A stretch of 28,027 bases of DNA from CAZCQG01 sp964500775 (GCA_964500775.1 CAZCQG010000028.1:1-28027); one strand, 5' to 3'. Shown: positions 17,781-24,901, counted from the first letter of the stretch. Notes: generated from the sequence alone by a model not told the origin. Made by a program: numbers and translations.

Positions 17781-17800
17781 AACTCCGAAAATTCGGGATT
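17781..17800 (-). terminator. Candidate attenuator hairpin upstream of leuA
   Basis: In the leuA transcript, AAUCCCGAA and UUCGGAGUU can pair into a nine-bp stem with one mismatch and one G-U pair around a UU(UU) loop, followed by a short U-rich stretch. It lies between the leader ORF stop (17843) and the leuA ribosome site. This fits a weak intrinsic terminator, but I could not find a convincing competing antiterminator by eye. Confidence 0.35.
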
Positions 17801-17842
17801 TAAACGTTTGATTCTAAAAAGTGATTAAAAAAGTTTGAAGTG

Positions 17843-17938
17843 TTACAGCAGGTGCAGGAGGAGTAAGTTTGTAGAAACTACGTTTTGTCTTGGAAAAATG
17901 TCGTGACGTGTGCTGATGTATGTATCGTATCGCATCAT
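17843..17938 (-). CDS. Leucine-rich leader peptide of leuA (LeuL-like)
   Basis: A 31-codon ORF, starting ATG-ATG and ending TAA, that ends about 100 bp before leuA on the same strand. Its last seven sense codons read Leu-Leu-Leu-Leu-His-Leu-Leu (TTA CTC CTC CTG CAC CTG CTG). AAAGGGG lies five nt upstream of the first ATG, an excellent ribosome site. An extended -10 promoter lies about 33 nt further up. A short translated ORF with a cluster of codons for the amino acid made by the next gene is the hallmark of ribosome-mediated attenuation. The first 24 residues (MMRYDTYISTR onwards) are not leucine-rich. The product itself probably has no function beyond being translated. Confidence 0.82.
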   Translation of the reverse strand: MMRYDTYISTRHDIFPRQNVVSTNLLLLHLL

Positions 17939-17970
17939 AAATACCCCTTTTTTTGGATTTTAAAGTGGAG

Positions 17971-17976
17971 ATTGTA
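17971..17976 (-). promoter_or_regulatory. Extended -10 promoter of the leu leader
   Basis: TACAAT on the minus strand preceded by TGC gives an extended -10 (TGCTACAAT). It is placed so that transcription would begin near 17964, about 25 nt before the leader ATG. It lies between the end of the cupin gene and the leader, so leuA has its own promoter. No clear -35 is visible. Confidence 0.6.
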
Positions 17977-18028
17977 GCATAAAAAGGACAGTTGCGCGAA
18001 TTTCTAGATAGTGTTTTTACGGCATACT

Positions 18029-18388
18029 CTAAAAGAAATACAACTCTATGATTTTCGTAAACTCTTTGAGATTCTCCGCACCGTGCAAAATATTTGGCGG
18101 GATAAAATAGAGATCGCCTCTCCGAACTTTTTTCAGCTCTTCTCCGATTCGTATCTTTATCTCCCCCTCTAAAACTACTCCAGCTTGTGCATATTCGTGT
18201 TTATGTAGCGGCACTTTGACGTTAGGATCTAGCTCTATATACGCGGCGGTTTTCCCCTCTCCGAAAAGCTCTTTCGCGTACACACCCTCAAATATTACCG
18301 TAGAAGGAATCTCTCTTAGCGCCGTAAAATGCTCGCTTTTGTCCTTTGTCGTGCCGAAAAGCCGCAGCCATATACTCTCTTTTTGCAT
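18029..18388 (-). CDS. Small single-domain cupin protein
   Basis: A 119-residue conserved beta-barrel protein of the Cupin_2 type. The first cupin motif is PLHKHEYAQAGVVLEGEIKIRIG with possible metal ligands H62, H64 and Q68. The second is GDLYFIPPNILHGAE with H102, so a metal centre could form. No signal peptide is seen, so it is cytoplasmic. It starts 9 nt after the AraC-type gene and is surely co-transcribed with it. Small cupins next to AraC regulators may be enzymes or small-molecule binding proteins; nothing points to a particular substrate. Confidence 0.8.
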   Translation of the reverse strand: MQKESIWLRLFGTTKDKSEHFTALREIPSTVIFEGVYAKELFGEGKTAAYIELDPNVKVPLHKHEYAQAGVVLEGEIKIRIGEELKKVRRGDLYFIPPNILHGAENLKEFTKIIELYFF

Positions 18389-18397
18389 CCAATCAAC

Positions 18398-19213
18398 CTA
18401 TAAAAATTTCCCGGGCGTAACGCCGAATATCTTTTTAAACTCCCGCGTCATATGCGCTTGATCACTAAAACCGCTCTCAAATGCGGTGTCGCTTATAGGA
18501 TTCCCGCTTAGGAGCATATTTCTCGCACGGATAACTTTTATTTGGCTTGCATACGCATAGGGTGTCATTCCGACTGTTTTTTGAAATGTCCTAATAAAGT
18601 GGAATCTGCTAAAACCGGCTATTTGGGCGAGTTCGTTTACTCCGATTTTCCCTATATCCTCACAGCTTTCTATATACTCTAAAACTTTTGCTATCTCCTT
18701 TGGGGATATAGATTCAAAGCTTGCGAGGCGCTTTCCGCTGCTGGCGGCATTTTCTATGATGAGGCGGCTAAGGATGTCTACGAGTTCAGATTCTAGATCG
18801 AGTTTTTCATTGCCTGAAATTATCTTTCCGAAAAGTCGCTGCAAATCGTGTGCAAGGTGCGGGCTCTCAATACAAGCTTTGGGAAAAACGGGAATCTTTG
18901 AGCGTTCACCGCCTAGCTCTTCATAAAGATCGCCCATAAGCTCCGCACTCGGATAGATATTGGCATATACCCATTTTTCACACTCTGTCCCCCGCTCACA
19001 GTTGTGTACCTCTTCGGGGTTTGCTAGAAAAATCTTCTCATCATAGAGAATCTCCTTTTTATTTTCGCGCATAAAATGGCTATATCCCGAGAGCATCAAT
19101 CCGATAGAGTACGTATCGTGGGTATGCTTTTCAAAATGATGTTTCCCGCTTAGAAGGGTAAAGATCGTATCTTCCCGTCCCGGTAATCTCGTGGCGTAAT
19201 TTTTCTTTTCCAT
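18398..19213 (-). CDS. AraC-family transcriptional regulator with cupin-type sensor domain
   Basis: Regulator of 271 aa. The N-terminal AraC-binding cupin domain (residues about 10-90) contains HFEKHTHDTYSIGLMLSGYSHF and EKIFLANPEEVHNCE. The C-terminal ~100 residues contain two helix-turn-helix motifs (IGVNELAQIAGFSRFHFIRTFQKTVG, then NPISDTAFESGFSDQAHMTREFKKIFGVTP). I start it at ATG 19213: the frame is open to 19339, but the extra 42 residues do not look like this family and would run into the divergent promoter. The ribosome site (AAGGAT) is unusually close to the ATG. It heads a two-gene unit with the cupin gene, which is its most likely target. Confidence 0.87.
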   Translation of the reverse strand: MEKKNYATRLPGREDTIFTLLSGKHHFEKHTHDTYSIGLMLSGYSHFMRENKKEILYDEKIFLANPEEVHNCERGTECEKWVYANIYPSAELMGDLYEELGGERSKIPVFPKACIESPHLAHDLQRLFGKIISGNEKLDLESELVDILSRLIIENAASSGKRLASFESISPKEIAKVLEYIESCEDIGKIGVNELAQIAGFSRFHFIRTFQKTVGMTPYAYASQIKVIRARNMLLSGNPISDTAFESGFSDQAHMTREFKKIFGVTPGKFL

Positions 19214-19278
19214 ATCCTTGCCTAGTTTTTTGATGATAGTAGTGTAGCAAGTTTGACAAAGAGGCGTCTTGAATAAAA

Positions 19279-19308
19279 TTGCTAAAATCTCGATTATGCG
19301 GCTATAAT
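19279..19308 (+). promoter_or_regulatory. Promoter of the small gene and tag
   Basis: TTGCTA (19279-19284), an 18-bp spacer and a perfect TATAAT (19303-19308) form a good sigma-70-type promoter. The expected start of transcription is near 19315. This shows that the in-frame ATG at 19310 cannot be the translation start and that the ATG at 19343 is. Confidence 0.65.
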
Positions 19309-19342
19309 AATGCTTAAATACAAAACAGGCGGAAAACAAATA

Positions 19343-19615
19343 ATGAAGCTAAAAAACCTAGAAGCTAAAAAAATCATCCTAGGCGTCCTAGGCGAGCGGG
19401 GAAAGCTCAAAAGCGAAGAGGAGCTAGCGGAGATCCTCAAAAAAAGGCTCACAAAAAAGGAGCGTCAAGTGCTCAATAGTAAACTCGGCGGTGCGGACAC
19501 TAAGACCCCGGATGTTGTGGAAGAAGAGTTTGAAACCATCGCGCAAAAGGCTATCAAAAAGATAAAAAACGAGAGTGTGCATAGGGAGTTTTACGTAGAG
19601 GCAAAAGCGATATGA
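19343..19615 (+). CDS. Small charged helical protein of unknown function, translationally coupled to tag
   Basis: A 90-residue, Lys- and Glu-rich, probably all-helical protein without Cys, signal peptide or membrane segment. I do not recognise the family. A stretch LTKKERQVLNSKLGG faintly resembles the first helix of sigma region 4/LuxR-type domains, but the remainder does not clearly continue it. The start is set by the promoter at 19279-19308, which excludes the upstream ATG at 19310; GGCGG is about 10 nt upstream. Its stop overlaps the tag start (ATGA). Cytoplasmic, possibly nucleic-acid-binding given its basic C-terminal helix (AIKKIKNE), but this is a guess. Confidence 0.7.
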   Translation: MKLKNLEAKKIILGVLGERGKLKSEEELAEILKKRLTKKERQVLNSKLGGADTKTPDVVEEEFETIAQKAIKKIKNESVHREFYVEAKAI

Positions 19616-20178
19616 GCGAAAAAAAGCGGTGCGGCTGGGTCAAGCTAAGCGACCCCGTGTATGTCGCCTATCACGATGAAGAGTGGGGCAAACCTTTGCA
19701 CGACGATCGCGACCTTTTTGAGCTATTTTCCTTAGAGACGCAGAGTGCCGGACTTAGCTGGCTAACGGTACTTAAAAAGCGTGAAGGGTACAGAAAAGCA
19801 TTCGAAGGTTTTGAGCTAGAGTCGGTAGCCCGCTACGATGCCGATGATGTAGAGCGGATACTCAAAGAAGATGTGATAAAAAGCCGCAAAAAAATAGAAT
19901 CTATCATTAACAACGCCAAGATATTTTTGGAGATTCGCAAAGAATACGGCTCGCTTGATGCCTATTTTTGGGGGAAAGTGGGCGGCAAAACGGTAGTAAA
20001 TCGCATCTCTGATTACAAAAACATCCCGACTACCTCCGAAATCTCGGATGCTATCTCCAAAGAGCTAAAAAAGAGGGGTGTGAAATTTATAGGGAGTACG
20101 ACCATTTATGCGTTTATGCAAGCGTGCGGGATGGTGGATGATCATGAGGAGGGGTGTGGATACAAAATGACACTTTAA
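19612..20178 (+). CDS. tag: DNA-3-methyladenine glycosylase I
   Basis: Base-excision repair enzyme that removes 3-methyladenine from alkylated DNA, 188 aa, the normal length. RCGWVKLSDPVYVAYHDEEWG is the family signature. The zinc ligands correspond to C7, H21, H178 and C182 (DDHEEGC), and the catalytic-pocket Glu is E42 in FELFSLETQSAGLSW. The helix-hairpin-helix-type region with LKKREGYRKAFEGF and the KKRGVKFIGSTTIYAFMQACG block are very close to Escherichia coli Tag. All key residues are present, so it should be active. It overlaps the small upstream gene by 4 bp. Confidence 0.96.
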   Translation: MSEKKRCGWVKLSDPVYVAYHDEEWGKPLHDDRDLFELFSLETQSAGLSWLTVLKKREGYRKAFEGFELESVARYDADDVERILKEDVIKSRKKIESIINNAKIFLEIRKEYGSLDAYFWGKVGGKTVVNRISDYKNIPTTSEISDAISKELKKRGVKFIGSTTIYAFMQACGMVDDHEEGCGYKMTL

Positions 20179-20179
20179 G

Positions 20180-20194
20180 TTTACAAAATGTAAA
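20180..20194. repeat. Inverted repeat TTTACA-AAA-TGTAAA after tag
   Basis: A perfect 6-bp palindrome with a 3-bp centre starts two bases after the tag stop codon. A further TTTACAAA occurs at about 20290-20297, just downstream of the promoter for the next operon. It is AT-only except for one C/G pair per arm, so it is a poor terminator; a regulator site is possible. The 144-bp intergenic region otherwise holds only the promoter at 20257-20285. Confidence 0.4.
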
Positions 20195-20256
20195 ATCTTA
20201 GGCAATTTCCCATCGAAACTTAATTTTGAAGCAATATCTCTTTTTTTAAAGAATAT

Positions 20257-20285
20257 TTGTCTTTTTATGTGAAATAGGATAAAAT
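20257..20285 (+). promoter_or_regulatory. Promoter of the binding protein-kinase-regulator operon
   Basis: TTGTCT (20257-20262), a 17-bp spacer and TAAAAT (20280-20285), 37 bp upstream of the binding protein ATG. GGAGG at 20314-20318 gives a strong ribosome site for the first gene. Confidence 0.5.
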
Positions 20286-20322
20286 ACATTTTACAAATCT
20301 TCCAAATTGCTACGGAGGCGTT

Positions 20323-21297
20323 ATGAAATTGCTTCGCCTATTCTTGTTATCCGTTTCCATCTTTGCCGCTTCGATTTCATTTGCCGAAGAATTACCCGCA
20401 AATATGTCACGCCCTACCCTCGCCTACATCGTTTCAGACATTCGGATTCCTTTTTGGGAGATTATGTCCCGAGGGATAAAAAACGCAGCGAACGCGAAAG
20501 GGTACGACGTAGCAATCTATAGCGCAAATAATATCGCCAAAACGGAGCTAGAATCACTTATGCGCGCGATAGATAGCGGCGTATCGGGTATCATCCTCTC
20601 CCCCACTAGCTCTTCGGCGGCAGTGACTATTTTAAAGCTCACAAAAGAGGCAAATATCCCCGTGGTCATCTCGGATATTGGAACCGATGGCGGCGAATAC
20701 GTCTCTTATATCTCTTCGGACAATAAAGACGGCGCGTATAAAATAGGGAAAGTATTAGCAAAAAAAATGGTGGAGCAAGGGATGGAAAAGGGGAGCGTGG
20801 GCATCATCTCTATCCCGCAAAAAAGGCTCAACGGGCAGTTGCGCACGGCAGGGTTTATGCAAGCACTCGATGAGGCGGGGATAAAGGGGGCGGGGATACG
20901 CCAACAAGTAACCTTCTCTTATCAAGAGACGTATGACTTCGCAAAAGAGCTTATAGATGAGAATCCCGACCTTAAAGCACTGTGGCTGCAAGGATCAGAT
21001 AGATACCAAGGGGCGCTAGATGCCATAAAAGATGCGGGAAAAGAGGGGGAAATCCTCCTTATTTGCTTTGACGCAGAGCCTATATTTTTAGAGCTTATCC
21101 CAAAAGGAATCCTCGTGGGAGCGGCGATGCAACAACCCTACCTTATGGGAGAAATCGCGACTACGCAAATGGATAGGCACCTCAAAGGGGAATCGGTAGA
21201 AAAAAACGTTCAACTCGAAATACTCGCCATAAGTACCGACAATATACAAGATAAGCTCCCGTTGATACGAAGAAACGTCTTAGGATTGGGTGAATAA
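20323..21297 (+). CDS. Periplasmic sugar-type binding protein (Peripla_BP_4, RbsB/TorT-like)
   Basis: Secreted ligand-binding protein of 324 aa. The Sec signal peptide ends near A21 (SISFA). The two-lobed periplasmic-binding fold of the ribose/autoinducer-2/TorT group is seen in TLAYIVSDIRIPFWEIMSRGIKNAANAKGYDV, SGIILSPTSSSAAV, NIPVVISDIG and LKALWLQGSDRYQGALDAI. No ABC permease or ATPase gene is nearby. Instead a membrane histidine kinase follows after 3 bp and a response regulator after that, so the protein probably presents its ligand to the kinase, as TorT does to TorS or LuxP to LuxQ. The ligand is unknown. It is highly likely to be co-transcribed with the two genes behind it. Confidence 0.87.
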   Translation: MKLLRLFLLSVSIFAASISFAEELPANMSRPTLAYIVSDIRIPFWEIMSRGIKNAANAKGYDVAIYSANNIAKTELESLMRAIDSGVSGIILSPTSSSAAVTILKLTKEANIPVVISDIGTDGGEYVSYISSDNKDGAYKIGKVLAKKMVEQGMEKGSVGIISIPQKRLNGQLRTAGFMQALDEAGIKGAGIRQQVTFSYQETYDFAKELIDENPDLKALWLQGSDRYQGALDAIKDAGKEGEILLICFDAEPIFLELIPKGILVGAAMQQPYLMGEIATTQMDRHLKGESVEKNVQLEILAISTDNIQDKLPLIRRNVLGLGE

Positions 21298-21300
21298 GGG

Positions 21301-22812
21301 GTGGATTCTCTCAAAAAAAGATCGCTTTTTACCGTCTTGGCAGTGGCCGTAGTATTGACGGTTTTGGTCATCACCTCCATCCATTCGGCGCTCACTTTTT
21401 ACTCATTCAAAAAAAGCGTGGGCAAGGATATGGAGCTGCGCACGAAAGCGAGCCTCCTCTATCTCAAAAAAAATATCGCCACGTATATCGAATCCTATGC
21501 CGTAAACGAGTATGAGAATCTCATAGCCAATGAAATGGAGCGGAGAAATAGCTTTTATATCCTCGTAGAGGACTACAATATGGGGAAAATAGTCGGCAAA
21601 AACGCTTACTTGACGGGGAAAATACGTGACGAAAACTGGCAAATAATCGATTTTTATCCAAAGGAAGAGGAATACCTACGTATCAAAAACGAATGTTTTT
21701 ACAAAGAGAGCGAAAGAATCTTTTCCGACAAAAAGGAGTATATCGCTACCGTTACGATTTGCCTTACCGATGATGAGCTCAATAAAGAGCTTGATGCGAT
21801 AGTCGTCGATACCTTGATAAATACTTTTGGAATCTCCGCACTCCTTATTATCGCCCTTTTTGTTGTTTTACGACACCTATTTTTGCGCCCCGTATCCGAT
21901 ATGATCGCAGTCCTTGAAGATAGCGATGAATATGGGATTCCTAGAAATAAATTCGCCGATTCGAGTATCAAAGAGATAGACCTGCTCTCACAAACTATGA
22001 ACAAGATGGTAGAAAATATCGAAGAATCGCGAAGCGAGCTAAAAGCCGTAAACGAAAATCTCGAAAAAAGAATAGAGGACAAGCTCGAAGAGATACGTCA
22101 AAAAGATATGATCATCTACGAACAAGCGAAGAAAAAAGCGTTGGACGCTTTACTCGTAGATTTGGCACACCAATGGAGGCAACCGCTCAACGCCGCCTCT
22201 TTGGAGATACAAAATATCGAAGATCTTTTAGAGGGCGGGAAAAACGACAGAAAAATCATAGGGCAGATAGAGATCGCTAGAAAAGAGCTCGAAGGGCTTT
22301 CTGCGACGATTAGCAAAATGGCGCTCTACTATGAGACGAAATCCTCAAATGAAGCAATAACCTTTCAAACGGCGCTCAATAGAGCCTTGGAAATTTCGGG
22401 CAAAACCTTAAGTGCGAACGGAATCACCGTCCATACGGACATAAGCGACGATTTTAATCTAAAGGCGGGTACGGAAGACTGGCTTGATATTATCGCCCCA
22501 TGCCTACTCAACGTCAGAGATGTAGTAAAAACTCGCAATCTTGGAGAGGCGGAGATATATATCAAAGCGGAAAAAATAAAAGATGAATTTGTTATAGTTT
22601 TTGAGGACAACGCAGGAGGTATCGACCAAAGTCTCCTCCCCGAAAAGCTTTTTTACGCCTACACGACCACCCATTTTAAAAGCAGGGACAAGGGGCTAGG
22701 ATTGTATATCGTGCATAGTATAGTCACGCATATTTTCAAAGGAGAGATTTTCGCTACCAACGGTAAAAACGGTGCGATAATAGAAATAAGGATACCCGAT
22801 GCAAGAAACTGA
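21301..22812 (+). CDS. Membrane sensor histidine kinase paired with binding protein
   Basis: Kinase of 503 aa. It starts at GTG 21301, the first possible start after an in-frame stop six bases upstream; the ribosome site AAGGGG is unusually close. TM1 is at about 10-30, a periplasmic domain of about 140 residues follows, TM2 is at about 180-200, then a HAMP-like helix and a long coiled coil (about 235-280). The H-box DLAHQWRQPLN has His290. The N-box reads CLLNVRDVV, a slightly degenerate version, while DNAGGI and YTTTHFKSRDKGLGLYIV keep the G1, F and G2 motifs. The periplasmic domain is not clearly a Cache fold by eye; it may be the docking surface for the upstream binding protein. The end overlaps the response regulator gene by 14 bp. 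Confidence 0.9.
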   Translation: MDSLKKRSLFTVLAVAVVLTVLVITSIHSALTFYSFKKSVGKDMELRTKASLLYLKKNIATYIESYAVNEYENLIANEMERRNSFYILVEDYNMGKIVGKNAYLTGKIRDENWQIIDFYPKEEEYLRIKNECFYKESERIFSDKKEYIATVTICLTDDELNKELDAIVVDTLINTFGISALLIIALFVVLRHLFLRPVSDMIAVLEDSDEYGIPRNKFADSSIKEIDLLSQTMNKMVENIEESRSELKAVNENLEKRIEDKLEEIRQKDMIIYEQAKKKALDALLVDLAHQWRQPLNAASLEIQNIEDLLEGGKNDRKIIGQIEIARKELEGLSATISKMALYYETKSSNEAITFQTALNRALEISGKTLSANGITVHTDISDDFNLKAGTEDWLDIIAPCLLNVRDVVKTRNLGEAEIYIKAEKIKDEFVIVFEDNAGGIDQSLLPEKLFYAYTTTHFKSRDKGLGLYIVHSIVTHIFKGEIFATNGKNGAIIEIRIPDARN

Positions 22813-23173
22813 TACGAATATTCTCGGCGAAAAAACCATCCTCTTCGTAGACGACGATCCTTTTACGTGTATGGCGGTAGAGAAAATGCTCCAAAAGCGG
22901 TTTAAAAAAGTGTGGGTAGCAAAAAACGGTAAAGAGGGGCTAGAAGCCTTTACCGCCTACCATCCCGACATCGTGATGACCGATCTAGAGATGCCCGTCA
23001 TGAACGGTATCGTGATGCTCAACAATATCAAAGCCATAAAACCTAGCGCCGTGGTGGTCATCGTCACCGCGTTTTCAAACGAGATAGACGACACCGTACA
23101 TGCCGACGCTATAATCATAAAACCTATCGAAAGAAAAAATCTCCTTGCGACATTCGTAAGCCTACTTCGATAA
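22799..23173 (+). CDS. Single-domain (CheY-like) response regulator
   Basis: A 124-residue receiver domain without an output domain. The acidic pocket is D18-D19-D20 (FVDDDP), the phospho-acceptor is D62 (VMTDLEMP), and T90 (IVTAF) and K108 (IIKPI) complete the switch. All catalytic residues are there. It overlaps the upstream kinase gene by 14 bp, making it the evident partner. With no DNA-binding or enzymatic part it must act by protein contact, for instance on a motor, a further kinase, a phosphotransfer protein or a cyclase. It ends 22 bp before a convergent chemoreceptor gene. Confidence 0.93.
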   Translation: MQETDTNILGEKTILFVDDDPFTCMAVEKMLQKRFKKVWVAKNGKEGLEAFTAYHPDIVMTDLEMPVMNGIVMLNNIKAIKPSAVVVIVTAFSNEIDDTVHADAIIIKPIERKNLLATFVSLLR

Positions 23174-23195
23174 TCCGCTTCGACTATTCGCGAAA

Positions 23196-24845
23196 TTACA
23201 CCTTAAATTCCGAAAGTTTTGCATTTAGATTGGCACTTAGGGTGTTTAATTTTTGTACCGATACGGAGATCTCTTTTACCGCGGCGGTATTTATGCCCGA
23301 GATGGCATTGAGCGCTTCATTCTCTTTGACTATCCCTTCGGCACTATTTTTTATCTTCTCCACCTCGGTGATATTTTGTAGCATAAGTGATGCGGATTTG
23401 CCTATGAGCTCGACCGCTTCGCCTATAGAATCTTCGATCTCTTTGCTAAAGTCCGCGAGTTCGGAAATGTGTATCGAGTTCTCCTCCATACGTCCGCTGG
23501 TATCACGTATAGATTGCACTATCGAGCTTATCGTCGCATTGATTTCAGAGAGGCTCTTTTGTGTTTTTTCTGCGAGCTTTCGCACTTCGTCGCTCACCAC
23601 CGCAAATCCTCTCCCGTGCTCTCCCGCGCGCGCAGCTTCTATGGCGGCATTGAGCGCGAGTAGATTGGTTTGATCGGCGATCTCGGATATTGCATTTAAG
23701 ATTGTCTTGATATTTTCCGCTTCTTGATTGAGTGCGTTTAGGCTTTGGGCTATCTCTACTTCGTTTTGCGCAGTATTTTGAATCTTATCGGTGATGTCAA
23801 AAATATCTTTTTTCGCTTTTTCTAGACTTTCATTGCTATGCTCTATATCTTTTTTCATCGATTCGTTGTGTGCCACCGAATTATTGAGGGCATTTGAGAT
23901 CTCGAAAAAGACCTTCGTCGTGTTTGCGATGATTTGAGATTCCTCCCCTACCCGTTTACTGATTTCGGACGAGGTTTTGCTCATATCACGTGTAAAGCTC
24001 ATATTTTGCTCGGAATTCTCTACGCTTTGCTTTATCGTAACCGCAAAACGCTCCATTAGCGCATCGATATTATATGCTATCTCCCCGATCTCGTCTTTTC
24101 TGTCAAGTGCGACTTTTGCGCCCAAATCGAGGGTATTTGCCGTGTTTTTGAGTTTGTCGTTTATGAGCACGATTGCCTTGACGATTCCTAAACTGATAAA
24201 AAACGAAAGTATGATTCCTGTACTCAAAATCAAGATCGATATACCCGCAGTTTCAACCAATAAAGCGTTTAGTTTTTCATTCAAGGTGCTTATCTCTATA
24301 TCCGCACCTACAAGATATTTCTCCCCTCCGGCACTTGTTATAGGTATCAAGACGGAGCGGAAATGCCCAAACTCATCCTCTATCTCGGTAAAGACCTTTT
24401 CGCTCCCTCTAAGCGCCTCTGCCGTCTTGCCGTCTTCATCTTCGTACTCCATCATAAAAGGGTCAATATCGTTTGCGGCAACCTCTTCGGGAGTAGCGGA
24501 AGAGAGCGTCTCATAGACTTTATCGCCGCGCAATACCATCGTATAGACGTACTGCAACCCTATCTCTTCAGGGAGAGAATTAACGAATTCAGAGATTTTT
24601 GCCACAAATACTTTATGTGTCTCTTCATCTAGGGATTCTTCGCTTTTATATTTATCGTGAAAATCACTACCTATTATTTGCACCGTCGCCCTTGCGCTAG
24701 ATTCTAGCACTTTGTCGATTCCCGAGACTATCTCTTGACTCTCTTTTTCATAGACATAGAGTGAAAAGAGTAGCGATGCCACGAGATTGGATATGAGGGA
24801 AAGTACAAAGAATTTCCATTTGAGACTTAAGTTTTTGAAGCCCAT
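23196..24845 (-). CDS. Methyl-accepting chemotaxis protein with periplasmic sensor domain
   Basis: Chemoreceptor of 549 aa. I prefer ATG 24845 over the GTG two codons upstream because AAGG is spaced correctly for it. TM1 is at about 10-30 and a periplasmic sensor domain at about 31-200, Cache-like (YVYTMVLRGDKVYETLSS, FRSVLIPITSAGGEKYLVGADIEI). TM2 is at about 205-225, then a HAMP domain with DEIGEIAYNIDALM. The cytoplasmic helical hairpin has the conserved tip EIADQTNLLALNAAIEAARAGEHGRGFAVV near residue 395, which contacts CheA and CheW. The C-terminus ends LSEFKV without a CheR/CheB tether pentapeptide. It points towards the binding protein-kinase operon, but nothing proves a shared ligand. 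Confidence 0.94.
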   Translation of the reverse strand: MGFKNLSLKWKFFVLSLISNLVASLLFSLYVYEKESQEIVSGIDKVLESSARATVQIIGSDFHDKYKSEESLDEETHKVFVAKISEFVNSLPEEIGLQYVYTMVLRGDKVYETLSSATPEEVAANDIDPFMMEYEDEDGKTAEALRGSEKVFTEIEDEFGHFRSVLIPITSAGGEKYLVGADIEISTLNEKLNALLVETAGISILILSTGIILSFFISLGIVKAIVLINDKLKNTANTLDLGAKVALDRKDEIGEIAYNIDALMERFAVTIKQSVENSEQNMSFTRDMSKTSSEISKRVGEESQIIANTTKVFFEISNALNNSVAHNESMKKDIEHSNESLEKAKKDIFDITDKIQNTAQNEVEIAQSLNALNQEAENIKTILNAISEIADQTNLLALNAAIEAARAGEHGRGFAVVSDEVRKLAEKTQKSLSEINATISSIVQSIRDTSGRMEENSIHISELADFSKEIEDSIGEAVELIGKSASLMLQNITEVEKIKNSAEGIVKENEALNAISGINTAAVKEISVSVQKLNTLSANLNAKLSEFKV

Positions 24846-24901
24846 ATTCACGCCTTATGTAGTTGAAGATTTTAAACTTGAAATAATATTGTAGCTTTGA
24901 A

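Noticed and set aside
19214..19339. 42-residue N-terminal extension on the AraC-type regulator
   Set aside because: The extension does not resemble the family and would lie within the divergent promoter region; the ATG at 19213 begins a normal-length protein.
19310..19342. Upstream ATG at 19310 as the start of the small gene before tag
   Set aside because: It lies directly after the -10 box TATAAT (19303-19308), before the expected transcription start; ATG 19343 is the first usable start.
23977..24516. 179-codon open frame on the plus strand opposite the chemoreceptor gene
   Set aside because: It is antisense to a clear MCP, with low-complexity Ser/Ile-rich translation and no ribosome site; a shadow frame.
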